A stretch of 64,000 bases of DNA, from positions 3,390,501 through 3,454,500 of the forward strand of contig OX637795.1 of the NCBI GenBank assembly GCA_951802425.1, written 5' to 3'. The notes beneath the pieces are model-generated. The model was given only the letters and a program-made list of their open reading frames with translations. It ran no database searches and was not told where the DNA came from. Origin of the DNA: Clavaria fumosa (Eukaryota; Basidiomycota; Agaricomycetes; Agaricales; Clavariaceae). Below, one piece after another: positions 53,022 to 64,000 of this stretch. How positions within the stretch are numbered: the first letter of the stretch is position 1; each line of letters starts with the position of its first letter. Made by a program: the position numbers and the translations under genes.

Positions 53022-54009
53022 ACCTGTATTGGGGACGGGCAATCCCCACTAAGACTGCGTGACGCTTATATAAGCATTCTGCCGCTAAGGCTCTGACCCA
53101 AAAACACATCTCAGTATAGAGCCTTCCACACAACAGTTACAAAAAAACTTTGAGTGTAAAAAATGTCTGAAATTAAATTTAAAAACTTTTGTTCAAGATG
53201 GATTTTCGAAAAATGCCCTATTTATTGAGATATTGTTGCTATCTAAACAACAAAGACATTTTAAAAAATTCCATCTTGAACAAAATGTTCAAATAATATT
53301 TCTGAACATTTCTTCTCAGCAAAAGTAAATTCCAAAATGTGTGTAGAAGGCTCTATGAGGCCCACAGATTTGGCACTGCCGGACTTGTGCGCTTATGTAA
53401 TCAGTGGCTGTGCGCACACGCTGTAAGGTTATTTCTGTGGCCTCATTCTCTGGCTCTCATTCTCCCCCCACTTTCAAACACTCTGTGTGCACTTTGTGTA
53501 CAATCTAGGCCACAAAGTAAGCCTCCCAAACCTCATATTTGCCTATCTTATCATTTAATTTACTGTTTTCTCTGCATTTCAGGCCAATTTCATCCTTCTG
53601 TCACCTTAGGGGACTGTGTGTACCTGGGGGGAAGAATTTGGAGCTTTGGAACACCTAGGTAAGCACTATTATACCATTTTCACAAGTGAAGACTTTGTTA
53701 TTGGAGGGACAGACAATCTGGAGGACTAGAAGTATGCCCTGTGATAGGTACAAGGTTTTATGTCATGACCCCTTATGTTTCTGCTGTAATTGTACATGAG
53801 TGAAGATGTTTTGAATTATGTCTGTATTTTTCCTGTAATCTACATATAAAAGAGTCTGTGTTTACAAAAAATCCCATGCCAAATGCATCAGAATTGACTG
53901 AGGAGAGAGTAAAATATCTTTGGGTCAGTGAAATCAAGGGCTTAGGCGCATTTTTGCTTATGTAAGCGTCACGCGCTCTTAGTGGGGATTGCCCGTCCCC
54001 ACCTGTATT
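53022..54009. mobile_element. MULE-like MITE with 9-bp TSD
   Basis: Target duplication ACCTGTATT at 53022-53030 and 54001-54009 (11 bp if the ambiguous C and G are counted). Terminal inverted repeats of ~40 bp start GGGGACGGGCAATCCCCACTAAGA (left, 53031) and end TCTTAGTGGGGATTGCCCGT (right, to 54000). The 9-11 bp duplication suggests Mutator-like mobilisation. No transposase; contains a smaller MITE. Confidence 0.88.
53117..53355. mobile_element. Nested Tc1/mariner-like MITE
   Basis: Termini GAGCCTTCCACAC (53119) and GTGTAGAAGGCTC (to 53353) are inverted and flanked by TA. A second inner inverted pair GTTCAAGATGGA / TCCATCTTGAAC gives a near-palindrome of 235 bp. Lies within the MULE-like element. 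Confidence 0.7.
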
Positions 54010-54175
54010 GTCAAGCAAGGGAGGCCTGTGTGGTTCCGGCTTCCATGTTTGGACATAAGCGGCCATCTGATGATCGAGCAGGGCGGAGTTAGCGTGACAA
54101 ACGCCTGAGAGTGTGGGCCGCTGATGAGGTCTTTCTTTACCGTCATCTTGCTGCCTCCCGTCCGCACTGGCAGTA

Positions 54176-57100
54176 ATGGAGAAATCTGCAGAGTAAGTGA
54201 ATCTCAACTCAGCTGACTCTGTCGCTTTAAGACTCATACTCATGTGGCATGCCTCACAGGAAAAAGCCATGTGTCATCGAGAGTACACAGCGCCTTATCA
54301 TTCTCCCGTGATCCCAACCTGAAAATGTTTCCAAGTTATTGAAGCGAACGGGTTGTTGGTGACAAAATATAAGAGGCCGCCGAACGCATTTGTTGAGGTC
54401 AAGGTCGAGGGGGTCTCCTACAAGACTAAGACTGTCAAGAGCAATACATCGCCATCCTGGAAAAAGAGCTTCCTGATGTAAGTACTCTCACAGATCTTTC
54501 CGTTCGATTTCGAGTAACTCCACTGGTCAGCCCTGACGTCTCGTCGATGTTGTCGCTTCGAGTCTTTCACGACGGCGGCCTTTTCACGAGGAATGATTTT
54601 CTCGGCGGCATCGAATGTCAAGTTTCAGATTTTCTCAAGGCCTCCGCCATCAACGACCGCGGTAAGATTCCCTCAGACTGCTCTCTCATAGCCCTGCTTG
54701 TGCAACAACTTCATGTCACAGATATCATCGTCAGGTTGGAAGCGCTCGAGGACAAGCGAAACATTCCCGACCGGGGCTCTCTCACTCTCCGCCTCGAGCA
54801 CAACTTATGGGTCGAGGCTTGCAGAGCTGTGCCTCAAGCTGTCGAAACCAGTTCCAAAACCTCAGCTCCAAAAATCCTCACCGTCTTCGATACTTTACCT
54901 GACACGTCAGTTGTCATTTCTGTGGCACAGAACGTGCCAGCACCCGTTCAAACTCTAATCAAGTCATTGGATCCGATTATGGATATCCTCGGCGAACTCG
55001 CCAAGGTGCCGAACCTCGATGTGATGGTGTTGACTTGGCATCCTGACAATGTCACTCAGGTCCATCCTTTCGCCAGCCTCGCTTGGGCGGTTGTGTCCTC
55101 GCTGTATAAGGCGAGGTGGATTACGTTCTCGAGAAAAAGCGGCCCTGACGGGTTTTCTCCACATCTGTGTAGATTTCAAGAGGCCAGGTTGTCCAGGACC
55201 AGTGTGTTGTGGACCTCTGCCAAACGATGGCCGACACCTATTTGACTGCCAAGAAAGCGAGCGTGCTAAACAGGATAACCGACTTGAAGAACATCATTGA
55301 CAAGATGATTTTCCAGACGGTCCACTGTGCTATGTTCGTCCAAGAGTATTTTGATCGCGGGTTTGCAAGTGAGCGGCGAAAGGCACTCATTGTTAAATAC
55401 AGGCTTATGAATCACAACAGGCAGGTTGATTCAGGACATGATCTCGACTAAATCTGTGAAAATCAGGGAGTTCAACACAGTATTTTCTAAACTCAAGATA
55501 TCCTTCGAAGAGGAACTCATGTTACAAATAACTTGTGTCGCGTTCCGTTCCGCCGACAAGATAGACGAATTATGTGCGCAGTCTCCTCTGGAGTTGTGGT
55601 ACTAGTAGGCTTACTTTCAGTTTCTCGTAGTGCGAGATACTAAATTGGTGAAGTTGAAGCCAGTGGACATGTTCACGATGAACCGTCCGCGTTGTCTGCC
55701 GTTAACACGATTAGAACTCCTCAACTCCATTGCCCGTTGGGCGATGGATCCTTCTCCCGAAGAACCACAGAACGTTTTCTTGCTCTGGGGATTCTCGGGG
55801 ACCGGAAAAAGTACCCTCGCGATGACCGTCGCCGACATGTTCTCGGAAGTAGGACGTCTCGGCGCCTTCCTTTTTTTTGACCGCAATTCGGCGGAAGGAA
55901 GGGACCCCAGGATGGTCATTAGGACACTAGCCTACAATCTGGCTGTGTTTGACGACCAAATTGGCAAGGAGGTGGCGTCTGCTGTGGACCGCAACCCACA
56001 CATTATTCAGCGGTCACATTCTGACCAATTCCGCATACTCATTGAGGAGCCCCTTCGGTCGATCGACTCGCTCTGCCTCCCAGGGCCGATTCTTGTCATC
56101 CTCGATGCGTTAGATGAGTGCGGGGATGAGACAGAAAAGAGAAACGATCTTCTATCTGTTTTGGCATCAGGGTTCGCCCAGCTGCCGCTGTCCTTCCGAA
56201 TTCTAGTAACTAGTCGACCGGAGCCGGATATCAGGCAAGCTTTCGACGAACTGACATGCATCAGGTCTCACGAGCTCGACACGAGGTCAGAATCCAACAT
56301 TCAAGATATTTTATTGTTCATTGAAGACCGCATAGGCAAGATTGAAAAGAAACGGCATTGGCGGCCTGGAAGTGACAAAATCTCTGAACTTGGTACAAGG
56401 GTTGCTGGCCTCTTCATTTGGGCTTCCACTGCGTGCGAATTTATCGACGGCGCAGAAGGGATTGTCAATCATGACAAACGTCTCGAGCTTGTCCTATCCA
56501 ACCGAAAAGAGGTGAAAGGGCAGACGTCTGTCAATGCGCTTTATATCACTGTTTTAAACAACTTGCTTGATTGGAAGGACGAAGATCTCGTGAAAGTATA
56601 TGATTTGACGATCGGAACGATATTGGCAGCGAAGACGCCGCTGTCTGCGAAAGCCATCACCGCCCTTCACCAGACCGATGACTTGCCTTTATCGATGGAT
56701 GTCATTCAAGTTGTTCGGCCCCTCAGTTCCTTGCTCAGCGGCACACACGACAATACTGCGCGTTTGCGACCACTGCACAAATCCTTCAACGACTTCCTTA
56801 CAGACCCCAAACACCGTCTCGAGCCCTTTTTCATTGACAGGGAACAGCACAGCCAGAGACTGGCGAGACTTTGCCTGAATCGGATGAAATCGCTCAAACG
56901 CATATCCTCCAGTGATGAACCATGCAAGCTTAACAGGGAAGTCAACCTGAAGACTCACCTTGTACAACACGCTCCAGATGATCTCCATTATGCGTGTCGT
57001 TTTTGGTCGGAGCATCTCATTGAGACGGCGGATGATTCGCTCTACGATCCAGTCTCGACGTTTTTCTTCAATCATCTCCTCCACTGGATCGAACTTCTCA

Positions 57101-60050
57101 GTTTGATGGGTGCGCTCGACGGGGCGCTACTGGCGCTCGCCCGTGTGAATATCTGGCTTAAGGTGGGCTCCTATGTCCACATGAATATTGTTTCCGGTAG
57201 CGTGTTCTGATTATCTACGTCTAGCATAACGGGAGAGGGGATGAGAGGCTGACCCGGCTCGTCCAAGACGGAGACAGGTTTTTACGAGAATTCTTTGATC
57301 CGATCTTGAAGAGTGCCGGGACGGTCTATAGCTCGGCTCTTCCGTTTACCCCCACAGATACAGTCCTTTTCAAAACCTACGAGGGCGAGCGAGATATCTT
57401 GGTGATGTCGGGAAACAGGGTGAATTGGTCTTCATGCTTGGGAACTCTCGAGGGCCACATTGGCCGTGTCCGGTTGGTCGTCTTTTCGCCAGACGGAAAG
57501 ATACTCGCCTCCGCGTCGGGTGACAGCAAGGTACGACTGTGGGATGCGGAGACTGGGAAAGCCATCGGATCCGCTCTTGAGGGACACACCGATGAAATCC
57601 GATCGGTCGTCTTCTCGCCGGATGGAAAGAAACTCGCCTCCACATCGGGTGACAACACGGTGCGACTGTGGAATGTCGAGACTGGGCAAACCATTGCATC
57701 CGCTCTCGAGAGTCACACTGATTCAGTCTGGTCGGTCGTCTTTTCGCCGGACGGAAAGAAGCTCGTCTCGGCGTCGCGTGACGGTACGGTGCGACTGTGT
57801 GATGTAGTAACTGGGCAAGCCATTGCATCACCTCTCGAGGGTGACACCGACAACATCAGATCGGTCGTCTTTTCACCAGACGGAAAAAAAGTCGCCTCCC
57901 CGTCGTCGGACTATGCGGTGCGACTGTGGGACGTGGAGACTCGGCAAGCTATCGGATGTTACTACATTGGATCGGTCGACTCTGTCGTTTTTTCACAGGA
58001 TGGAAAGAAGCTCGCCTCTGTGTCTCACAACACAGTGGACAGCACGGTGCGACTGTGGGATGTAGTGACTGGGCCATCTATCGCATTTACTCTCGAGGGT
58101 CACACGAGCAGGGTCAGTTCGGTCATCTTTTCACCGGACGGCAAGAAACTCGCCTCCGCTTCGTGGGACAGCACGGTGCGACTGTGGGACGTGGAGACTG
58201 GGCAAGTCATCGGACCCGCTCTTGAGGGTCACGCCCACCAAGTCAACTCGGTCGTCTTTTCTCCGGATGGAAAGAAACTCGCCACTGCTGGCATCACGGT
58301 GCGACTGTGGGACGTCGAGACTAGGCAAGCCATCGGATCCGCCCTCGAAGGCCACACTCACTGGGTCAACTCGATCGTCTTTTCGCCGGATGGAAAGAAG
58401 CTCGCCTCTGCGTCGGACGACGGCACGGTGCGACTGTGGGACGCGAAGACTGAGCAAGACATTGCATCTGCTCTCGAGGGTCACACTGCTAGGGTCAGTT
58501 CGGTCGCGTTTTCGCCGGACGGAAAAAGGCTCGCGTCGGCGTCGAATGATGGCACGGTGCGACTGTGGGATGCGGTGACTGGGAAACCCATCGGACCCAC
58601 TCTCAGGGGTCACACCGGCATGGGCTGCCCGGACATCCTCTTCTCCTCAGACGGAAAGAAACTCGCCTCGGTGTATGACAAGAAGGTGCAACTGTGGGAT
58701 GTAGTAACTGAGCAACCCATCGCTCTCAAGGGTTACACCTGGCTGGTCAGCTCGGTCGTTTTTTCGCCGGACGGAAAGAAGCTCGCCTCTGCGTCGCTTT
58801 TCGGCACAGTGCAACTGTGGGACGTTGAGACTGGGCAAACCATCACATCCACTCTCGAAGGTCACACTCGTAAAGTCAACTCGGTCGTCTTTTCACCGGA
58901 TGGAAAGAAGCTCGCCTCGGCGTCGAATGACGGCACGGTGCGACTGTGGGATGCGGAGACTGGGCAAGCCATCGGATCCGCTCTTGAGGGCCACACTCAT
59001 AAAGTCAACTTGGTCGTCTTTTCGCCGGATGGAAAGATGCTCGCCTCTGCGTCGGACGACTACATGGTGTACCTGTGGGATGTAGTGACTGGGCCATCTA
59101 TCGCATTTACTCTCGAGGGTCACACGAGCAGGGTCAGTTCGGTCGTCTTTTCGCCGGATGGAAAGAAACTCGCCTCTGCATCGTGGGACAACACGGTGCG
59201 ACTGTGGGACGTGGAGACTGGGCAAGCCATCGGACCCGCTGTTGAGGGCCACACTTGCCCGATCAATTGGATCGTCTTTTCGCCGGATGGAAAGATGCTC
59301 GCCTCGGCGTCGGATGACTGCACGGTGCGACTGTGGGACGTGGAGACTGGGCCACCTATCACAACTGCTCTCGAGCGTCATCCCTGCGAGGTCAGCTTGG
59401 TCGTTATTTCGCCAGGTGGAAAGAGACTTGCCTCTGCGTCGTGGGACAACACGGTGCGATTGTGGGACGTGGAGACTCGACAAGCCATCGGATCCGCTCT
59501 CGAGGATCCAGATGACTTAGTCACATCCGTCATCTTTTCGCCGGATGGAAAGAAACTCGCCTCTGCTGGCAGCACAGCACGACTGTGGGACGTCGAGACT
59601 GGGCAAGCCATCGGATCCGCCCTTGAAGCTCACACTCACTGGGTCAACTCGGTTGTCTTTTCGCCGGATGGAAGGAAACTTGCCTCTGTGTCGTTGGACA
59701 ACACTGTGCAACTGTGGGACGTGGAGACTCGGCAAGCCATCGCCATCGCATCCCCTCTCGAGGGTCACACTGACCACATAGTGCGAGAGTGGAGCTTTAT
59801 GATGGGCGAAACCTGTCCATTACCTTCATTACCTCAGTCTCTCGCCACATCAAGCCATGTTATTTCCACTGATTTTCCGCCGCATGCTGAAAAATTCTCT
59901 ATTGTTGATGGCTTCCTCCAATATGCTGGAAAGAGGCTATTTTGGCTCTCTCATGAGTTGCGAGGCGTCTGTGCAGCATACTTTCCGGTGGTTGCTATTG
60001 GCGGCTCAAATGGGGCTGTTACACTTGTGCGATGGCAAATTTCAAACTAG
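54176..60050 (+). CDS. C2-NACHT-WD40 NLR-like protein
   Basis: Ten exons: 54176-54192, 54260-54282, 54336-54477, 54531-54661, 54722-55005, 55060-55110, 55188-55368, 55421-55573, 55631-57162 and 57225-60050. They total 5340 nt, a multiple of three, giving 1779 aa. Residues ~10-130 form a C2-like domain (VIEIIEANGLLV, FVEVKVEG, FLGGIE). A helical linker follows (HPFASLAWAV). The NACHT domain has Walker A GFSGTGKST (~381-389) and Walker B LVILDALDEC (~482-491). From ~914 there are 18 WD40 repeats of ~43 residues (VFSPDGKKLASAS, TVRLWDVETGQAIG). The intron at 55111-55187 uses a GC donor. The C2 domain suggests membrane or calcium binding. Fits a fungal incompatibility/innate-immunity receptor; ligand unknown. 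Confidence 0.9.
57446..59790 (+). repeat. Tandem 129-bp WD40-coding repeats
   Basis: Eighteen in-frame units of about 129 bp inside the C2-NACHT-WD40 gene, highly alike at DNA level. A block around 58060-58130 recurs almost unchanged at 59081-59151 (encoding VVTGPSIAFTLEGHTSRVSSV), showing a higher-order exchange on top of the unit repeat. Confidence 0.9.
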
Positions 60051-60310
60051 AATTTATTGTTGTCAAAAGGAGGACTCTAAGGATCTGTAGTTATCATGGC
60101 TATCTCTGCTCCTTGTTACATTGTACTGTACTATGCTACGGCTGAGTGTATTAGGAATATCATTTGGGTCCAAACTTTCGCATATATACATAGGTCGGGT
60201 TCTTGCCTCTGCCCTAGCATCAGGAAAAAAAGCTCAAACAATATAGTACTATGTAGTCATGGTAGCAGCAGTAGCTCAGTAGCTAGTAACGCATTATATA
60301 GACCCAGTAG
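60051..60310. other. 3' flank of C2-NACHT-WD40 gene
   Basis: No further gene. Presumed 3' UTR and intergenic DNA. Confidence 0.35.
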
Positions 60311-60440
60311 ATCCCATATATTGCTCTGTAGTAATGGTAGTTCCCATATATTGCTCTGTAGTAACAGTAGTTCCCATATATTGCTCTGTAGTAATGGTAG
60401 TAATGGTAGTTCCTATATATTGCTCTGTAGACTGAGTAGA
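60311..60440 (+). repeat. 30-bp minisatellite, about four units
   Basis: Unit CCCATATATTGCTCTGTAG plus TAATGGTAGTT repeats at 60313, 60343 and 60373, then a variant at 60411 with an extra TAATGGTAG. Confidence 0.8.
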
Positions 60441-60654
60441 TCCCATACAATGCACCAGAGTATGCAAAGGTGATTCAATAGTTTACTTGTCTCAAATGGT
60501 AGCCCAGGTTGATACTACAGTAGACTATGGTAGTGCTATGTGCCGCTTCCTGCTGCCACCACTGCTCCTTCCTTCCTCTGCACACCAGCCAACACAAAAT
60601 CAATGGCCCAGGTCCCCACTGTCAGTCTGTGACTGCAGTAGGGGGCCTGGGCCA

Positions 60655-61840
60655 TTGCTGCTGCTGCTGCCGCCGCCGCCGCTGTTGCCGCCGCTGTTGC
60701 CATCGTTGTTGCTGCCGCCGTTGCCGTCGTTGTTGCCACCGCCGTCACCATCATTGTTGCTGCCGCCGTCGCCGTCGTTGTTGCTGCCGCTGCCGTCGCT
60801 GTCGCTGCCGCCGCCGCTGTCGCTGTCGCCGTCGCTGCCGCTGCTGCTGTCGTTGTTGCTGCCGCTGCCGTCGATGTTGCTGCCGCCGCTGTTGCCGCCG
60901 CCGCCGCCGCCGCCACTGCTGTTGCCACTGCCGCCACCGCCACTGCTGTTGCCGCTGCCGCCGCCGCCACTGCTGTTGCCGCCGCCGCCGCTGCCGCTGC
61001 TGTTGCCGCCGCCGCTGCTGTTGCCGCCGCTGCTGTTGCCGCCGCCGCTGCTGTTGCCGCCGCCGCTGCTGTTGCCGCCGCCGCTGCTGTCGCCGCTGCC
61101 GCCACCGCCGCTGCTGTCGCCGCCGCCGCCACTGCTGTCGCTGCCGCCGCCACTGCTGTCGCCGCCGCCGCCGTCGTTGTTGCTGGAGCTGCCGTCGATG
61201 TTGCTGCTGCTGCTGCCGCCGCCGTCGCCGTCGCTGCCGCCGCTGTTGCCGCCGCCGTCGCTGCCGCCGCTGTTGCCGCCGCCGTCGCTGCCGCCGCTGT
61301 TGCCACCGCCGTCGCCGTCATTGTTGCTGCCGCTGCCGTCGTTGTTGCTGCCGCCGCTGCTGCCCTCGCTGTTGCCGCCGCTGCTGCCGCCGTCGCCGCC
61401 GCTGCTGCCCTCGCTGTTGCCGCCGCCGTCGCTGCCGCTGCCACCGCCGTCGCCGCCGTCGCTGTCACTGCCGCCGCTGTCACCGCCGCTGTCGCTGCCG
61501 CCCCCGTCGCCACCGCCTCCGCTGCTGTCGCTGCCGCCGCTGTCACCGCCACCGCCGCCACCACCATCGATGTTGCTGTTGCCGCCGCCGTCGCCGCCGC
61601 TGCTGTCACTGCCGCTGTCGCTGCCGTCGATGTTGCTGTTGCCGCCCCCGTTGCCGCCGCCCCCGTTGCCGCCGCCTCCGCTGCTGTTGCTGCCGCCGCC
61701 GTCACCGCCACTGTCGCTGCCGCCGCCACCGCCGTCGCTGCCGCCACCGCCATCGATGTTGCTGTTGCCGCCGCCGCCCCCGTCGCCGCCGCCGCTGTTG
61801 CTCTGTTGCCGCTGCCGCCGCCGCTGCCATCGTCGTAGTT
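60655..61840. repeat. 1.2-kb RYY trinucleotide tract
   Basis: Imperfect GCC/GCT/GTT/GTC triplets keep strict purine-pyrimidine-pyrimidine periodicity for about 400 triplets. No frame contains stops because such triplets cannot form them, so the long open frames here (for example Gly/Ser/Asn/Asp on the reverse strand) are not evidence of a protein. Confidence 0.9.
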
Positions 61841-61960
61841 GCTGGAGGAGAGAGGGAGGGGAAGGAAGAGGGAGGAGAGAAGGAGGAGAGAGGGAGGGAG
61901 GAGAGGGAGGAGAGGGAGAGTGAGGAGAGTGAGAGAGAGGAGACGGAGAAGTGCCGTCGC
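61841..61960. repeat. Purine-rich GA/GGA tract
   Basis: About 110 bp of GGAGGAGAGAGGG-type sequence on the forward strand with almost no pyrimidines, immediately after the RYY tract. Could form triplex or G-rich structures. Confidence 0.8.
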
Positions 61961-62039
61961 CCTCCATCGCCCTGTATATTAAAAAAAATTGAAAAGAATC
62001 ATGAAAAAAGGGAGAGGGCGCACCTGGTGGCCCCTCGCT

Positions 62040-62260
62040 GAGGGTGCCGCCGCTGCCGTGGTTGTCACTGAAGGAGAGGGTGAGGGAGAGGGAGGAGGTG
62101 CCGCCGCCGTCGCCGTCATCGCTGGAGGAGAGAGAGGGTGAGGGTACCGCCGCCGTCGTCGTCATCGCTGGAGGAGGGAGAGGGTGAGGGTGCTGCCGCC
62201 GTCGTCGTCATCGTTGGAGGTGAGAATGAGGGTGCTGTCGCCGCTATCGTCGTTGCTGGG
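62040..62260. repeat. ~46-bp GC-rich minisatellite
   Basis: About four units of GCCGCCGTCGTCGTCATCG.TGGAGG...GAGGGTGAGGGT. Each unit combines a RYY part with a purine-rich part, like a miniature of the tract before it. Confidence 0.75.
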
Positions 62261-63594
62261 GATGGGAGAAAGGGAGGAGAGAGGGTGATGGTGGGAGGCA
62301 GAGAGAACGACAAGTTCAACACAGAGCATGTGACGACTTTCTGGGACAGCAATTCCCACCATGCCACAAGTACAGCCATCAGCTTACCAAATCAGTGACC
62401 CACAAATGTTCTGGCCCATTTCTCAGTCAATTCTCAAGCAATTCTCATGATTTTTTTTTTCATAAGACACTACTTGATCTGTAGATTAATGTGGATATGT
62501 CAAAAAAATTAATTGATATTTTCTGTGCTGGTTTACCAAGATAGATGGGTGCCTAGCTTTATCCAAGCTTTGAACACCTTTTTGGAGCAATCTTTTGGAA
62601 GAGATCATATTCATCCAAACTATCATGATTGATTTGATATGTATAAATATATTACTGTCAAGTTGCCATCCAAGCCCCAAGCTGATGAACAGTTATATCA
62701 GATTCATGGAATGCCTGGCCATTCTAATGGACCATGCAAGCCAGCAACTCCACCATGCTTTGACACTACCTTGATCATTGAGAACAAATCACAGTGGAAA
62801 GAGGATGGATTAAAAGGTTAGTCTAAGGCTATCAATTGTCTACAATTTGATGTCAACTTCAACTAGGTCTTCATGTAGCAAGATTTTTGATCTTCCAAAG
62901 CATCTCATCAGCAAAACAGCTCAGCTAAGTTGTCAGTATACTGTCCATTTCATTCAATTGACCTGTCATGCATCATGCACCTCCCCAAATTGGCCAAAAA
63001 TCACACTGGTCACACTGGTCACACATCATTTGAGGAATTGGTCAATTTGTAAGGTGAAATTCCCTTTTTGGGTGACAGTTACCTAATATATACTGGTGGA
63101 GGGGCAGTCAATTATCCCTCATGTCACACTTGACTTCTACTTTCAGTCAATTCAAAATTTGACCAGAGGAATGCATCACACCACCTGGTCAATTGAATGA
63201 AATGGTACAGTAGAGAGGTATGGACTGGTATGTAATACCCCAAGACAACTTGGGGTGTTACACACCAGTCCATACCAGTCCATACTTACATTTAGCCAAG
63301 CTGTTTTGCTGATGCACCTGGGCATAGTACCACATCCTTTAGCATATGTTCACTGGTACAGACCACTTACAAGCTTTGATCTAGCAACTGGCATGTATCA
63401 GATTATTTTGTCTACTTGACAAAATTCTGCAAATTTGGCACAGTTGTCTGTTGATTCCTCACTTTGGATCAGCAGATGTACCTATCTCATGGACCAGAAA
63501 TAATGCTCTTCATTCAGCAGCTCAATTTTATCTCAACAAGTATACTGATATGCATTCATTTATGGAGTACAAATCTTTGTAACAATTTTAGTCC
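62261..63594. other. Gene-free AT-rich region with inverted repeats
   Basis: 1.3 kb without a supported gene. Segments 62905-62980 and 63140-63320 are inverted copies of each other (CATCAGCAAAACAGCT and ATTTCATTCAATTGACC on opposite strands), probably ends of a decayed DNA transposon. Confidence 0.45.
63218..63275. repeat. 27-bp-arm hairpin
   Basis: Arms 63218-63244 and 63249-63275 pair at 25 of 27 positions around a 4-nt loop ACAA; the two exceptions become G-U pairs in RNA. The hairpin interrupts one arm of the larger inverted repeat. Confidence 0.8.
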
Positions 63595-63898
63595 AAAAGT
63601 ATCAGACTGGGTCTCACACAACTTAAATGTAAGGTCATGACAACAATACTAACATAAGGGGGAAAGAGTACAAAAGAGGAAAAGCAAAGGTATATATACC
63701 AAATGCTTCAGCATTTGCTGGTGTTCCCATGCTCAGACCCTTGGATCATGTGACATGCCCAGGCTCCAGGTCATGTGATCTTACGATTATGTAATCTGAC
63801 CCCAGCCACAGGTCATGTGACCTTCCAACAACCCTCCTCCCCCAGTTTCTCCACAACTCCTCTTTGGGATGGCTTATGTAAGCAATCCTAACAAAAAG
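63595..63898 (-). mobile_element. Solo gypsy LTR with TSD
   Basis: 294-bp reverse-strand LTR (63600-63893) of the same family as 26890-27180, CpG-depleted, flanked by 5-bp duplication AAAAG (63595-63599, 63894-63898). No internal sequence, so it arose by LTR-LTR recombination. Carries the ATGTTAGTATT variant of the priming motif. Confidence 0.9.
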
Positions 63899-64000
63899 AG
63901 ACTACTCTATGTACTTGTCATATACTGCACAATATCATGAATTGTTCATTTTGATCCTAATCTATAGCCTGCTGAAACACTCATGAGTTTATTGCTTCAA

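Noticed and set aside
54308..54335. GTGATC donor as the second intron start in the C2-NACHT-WD40 gene
   Set aside because: It would give a 28-nt intron; the GTACAC donor at 54283 gives 53 nt, a branch-like CTGAA and a better C2 sequence.
60487..62165. Several ORFs of 400-520 codons across the trinucleotide tract
   Set aside because: They exist on both strands and several frames because RYY/RRY triplets cannot make stops; no domain, splice or start context supports a protein.
1..64000. CRISPR array, bacterial operon or prophage
   Set aside because: No spacer-repeat array; introns and gene content are fungal throughout.

Overview
The window is from a filamentous basidiomycete, most likely an Agaricomycete. 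The evidence is short (about 50-60 nt) GT-AG introns throughout, STAND/NLR-type NACHT-WD40 genes, AIG1-like GTPase paralogs, an Hsp70-like HSPA12-type gene, an alpha-dioxygenase-like heme peroxidase, and nested LTR retrotransposons including a chromodomain Ty3/gypsy element. Gene models were built by hand from reading frames and splice signals; most close to an exact multiple of three across all exons. No species is claimed.

Layout. (1) 0-11.5 kb: an immune-like cluster of four AIG1-type GTPase genes and a four-exon NACHT-WD40 gene, plus a tandem duplication that copied one GTPase with the 3' tail of the NACHT-WD40 gene. (2) 11.9-17.8 kb: two housekeeping genes, glycyl-tRNA synthetase (10 exons, probable dual mitochondrial/cytosolic starts) and an ABCF ATPase (10 exons), sharing a 190-bp divergent promoter. 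(3) 18.4-47.0 kb: a large inverted duplication. Each arm (about 18.4-22.9 and 42.3-47.0 kb) carries a single-pass membrane protein divergent from an HSPA12-like ATPase. The right ATPase is intact; the left has lost its first exon. (4) 23-42 kb between the arms: a transposon nest. It holds two CpG-depleted gypsy relics, a full gypsy chromovirus with identical LTRs and two in-frame TGA codons, and an intact copia element inside a hAT-like MITE. (5) 47-54 kb: MITEs, decayed fragments, and a dioxygenase gene with an apparent internal deletion. (6) 54.2-60.05 kb: a ten-exon C2-NACHT-WD40 gene with 18 nearly identical WD40 repeats. (7) 60.1-64 kb: minisatellites, a 1.2-kb strict RYY trinucleotide tract, and a solo gypsy LTR.

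How it fits together. Two NLR-like receptors flank the window; one is interleaved with amplified small GTPases, resembling rapidly evolving fungal non-self recognition loci. Mobile elements give dated layers: old copies have lost nearly all CpG, while two young elements have identical LTRs and clean target-site duplications. The most notable mechanistic signal is in the gypsy family. An 11-nt sequence just after the 5' LTR is the exact complement of an 11-nt sequence inside the LTR, and a relic shows a compensatory change on both sides, indicating Tf1/sushi-type self-priming of reverse transcription.
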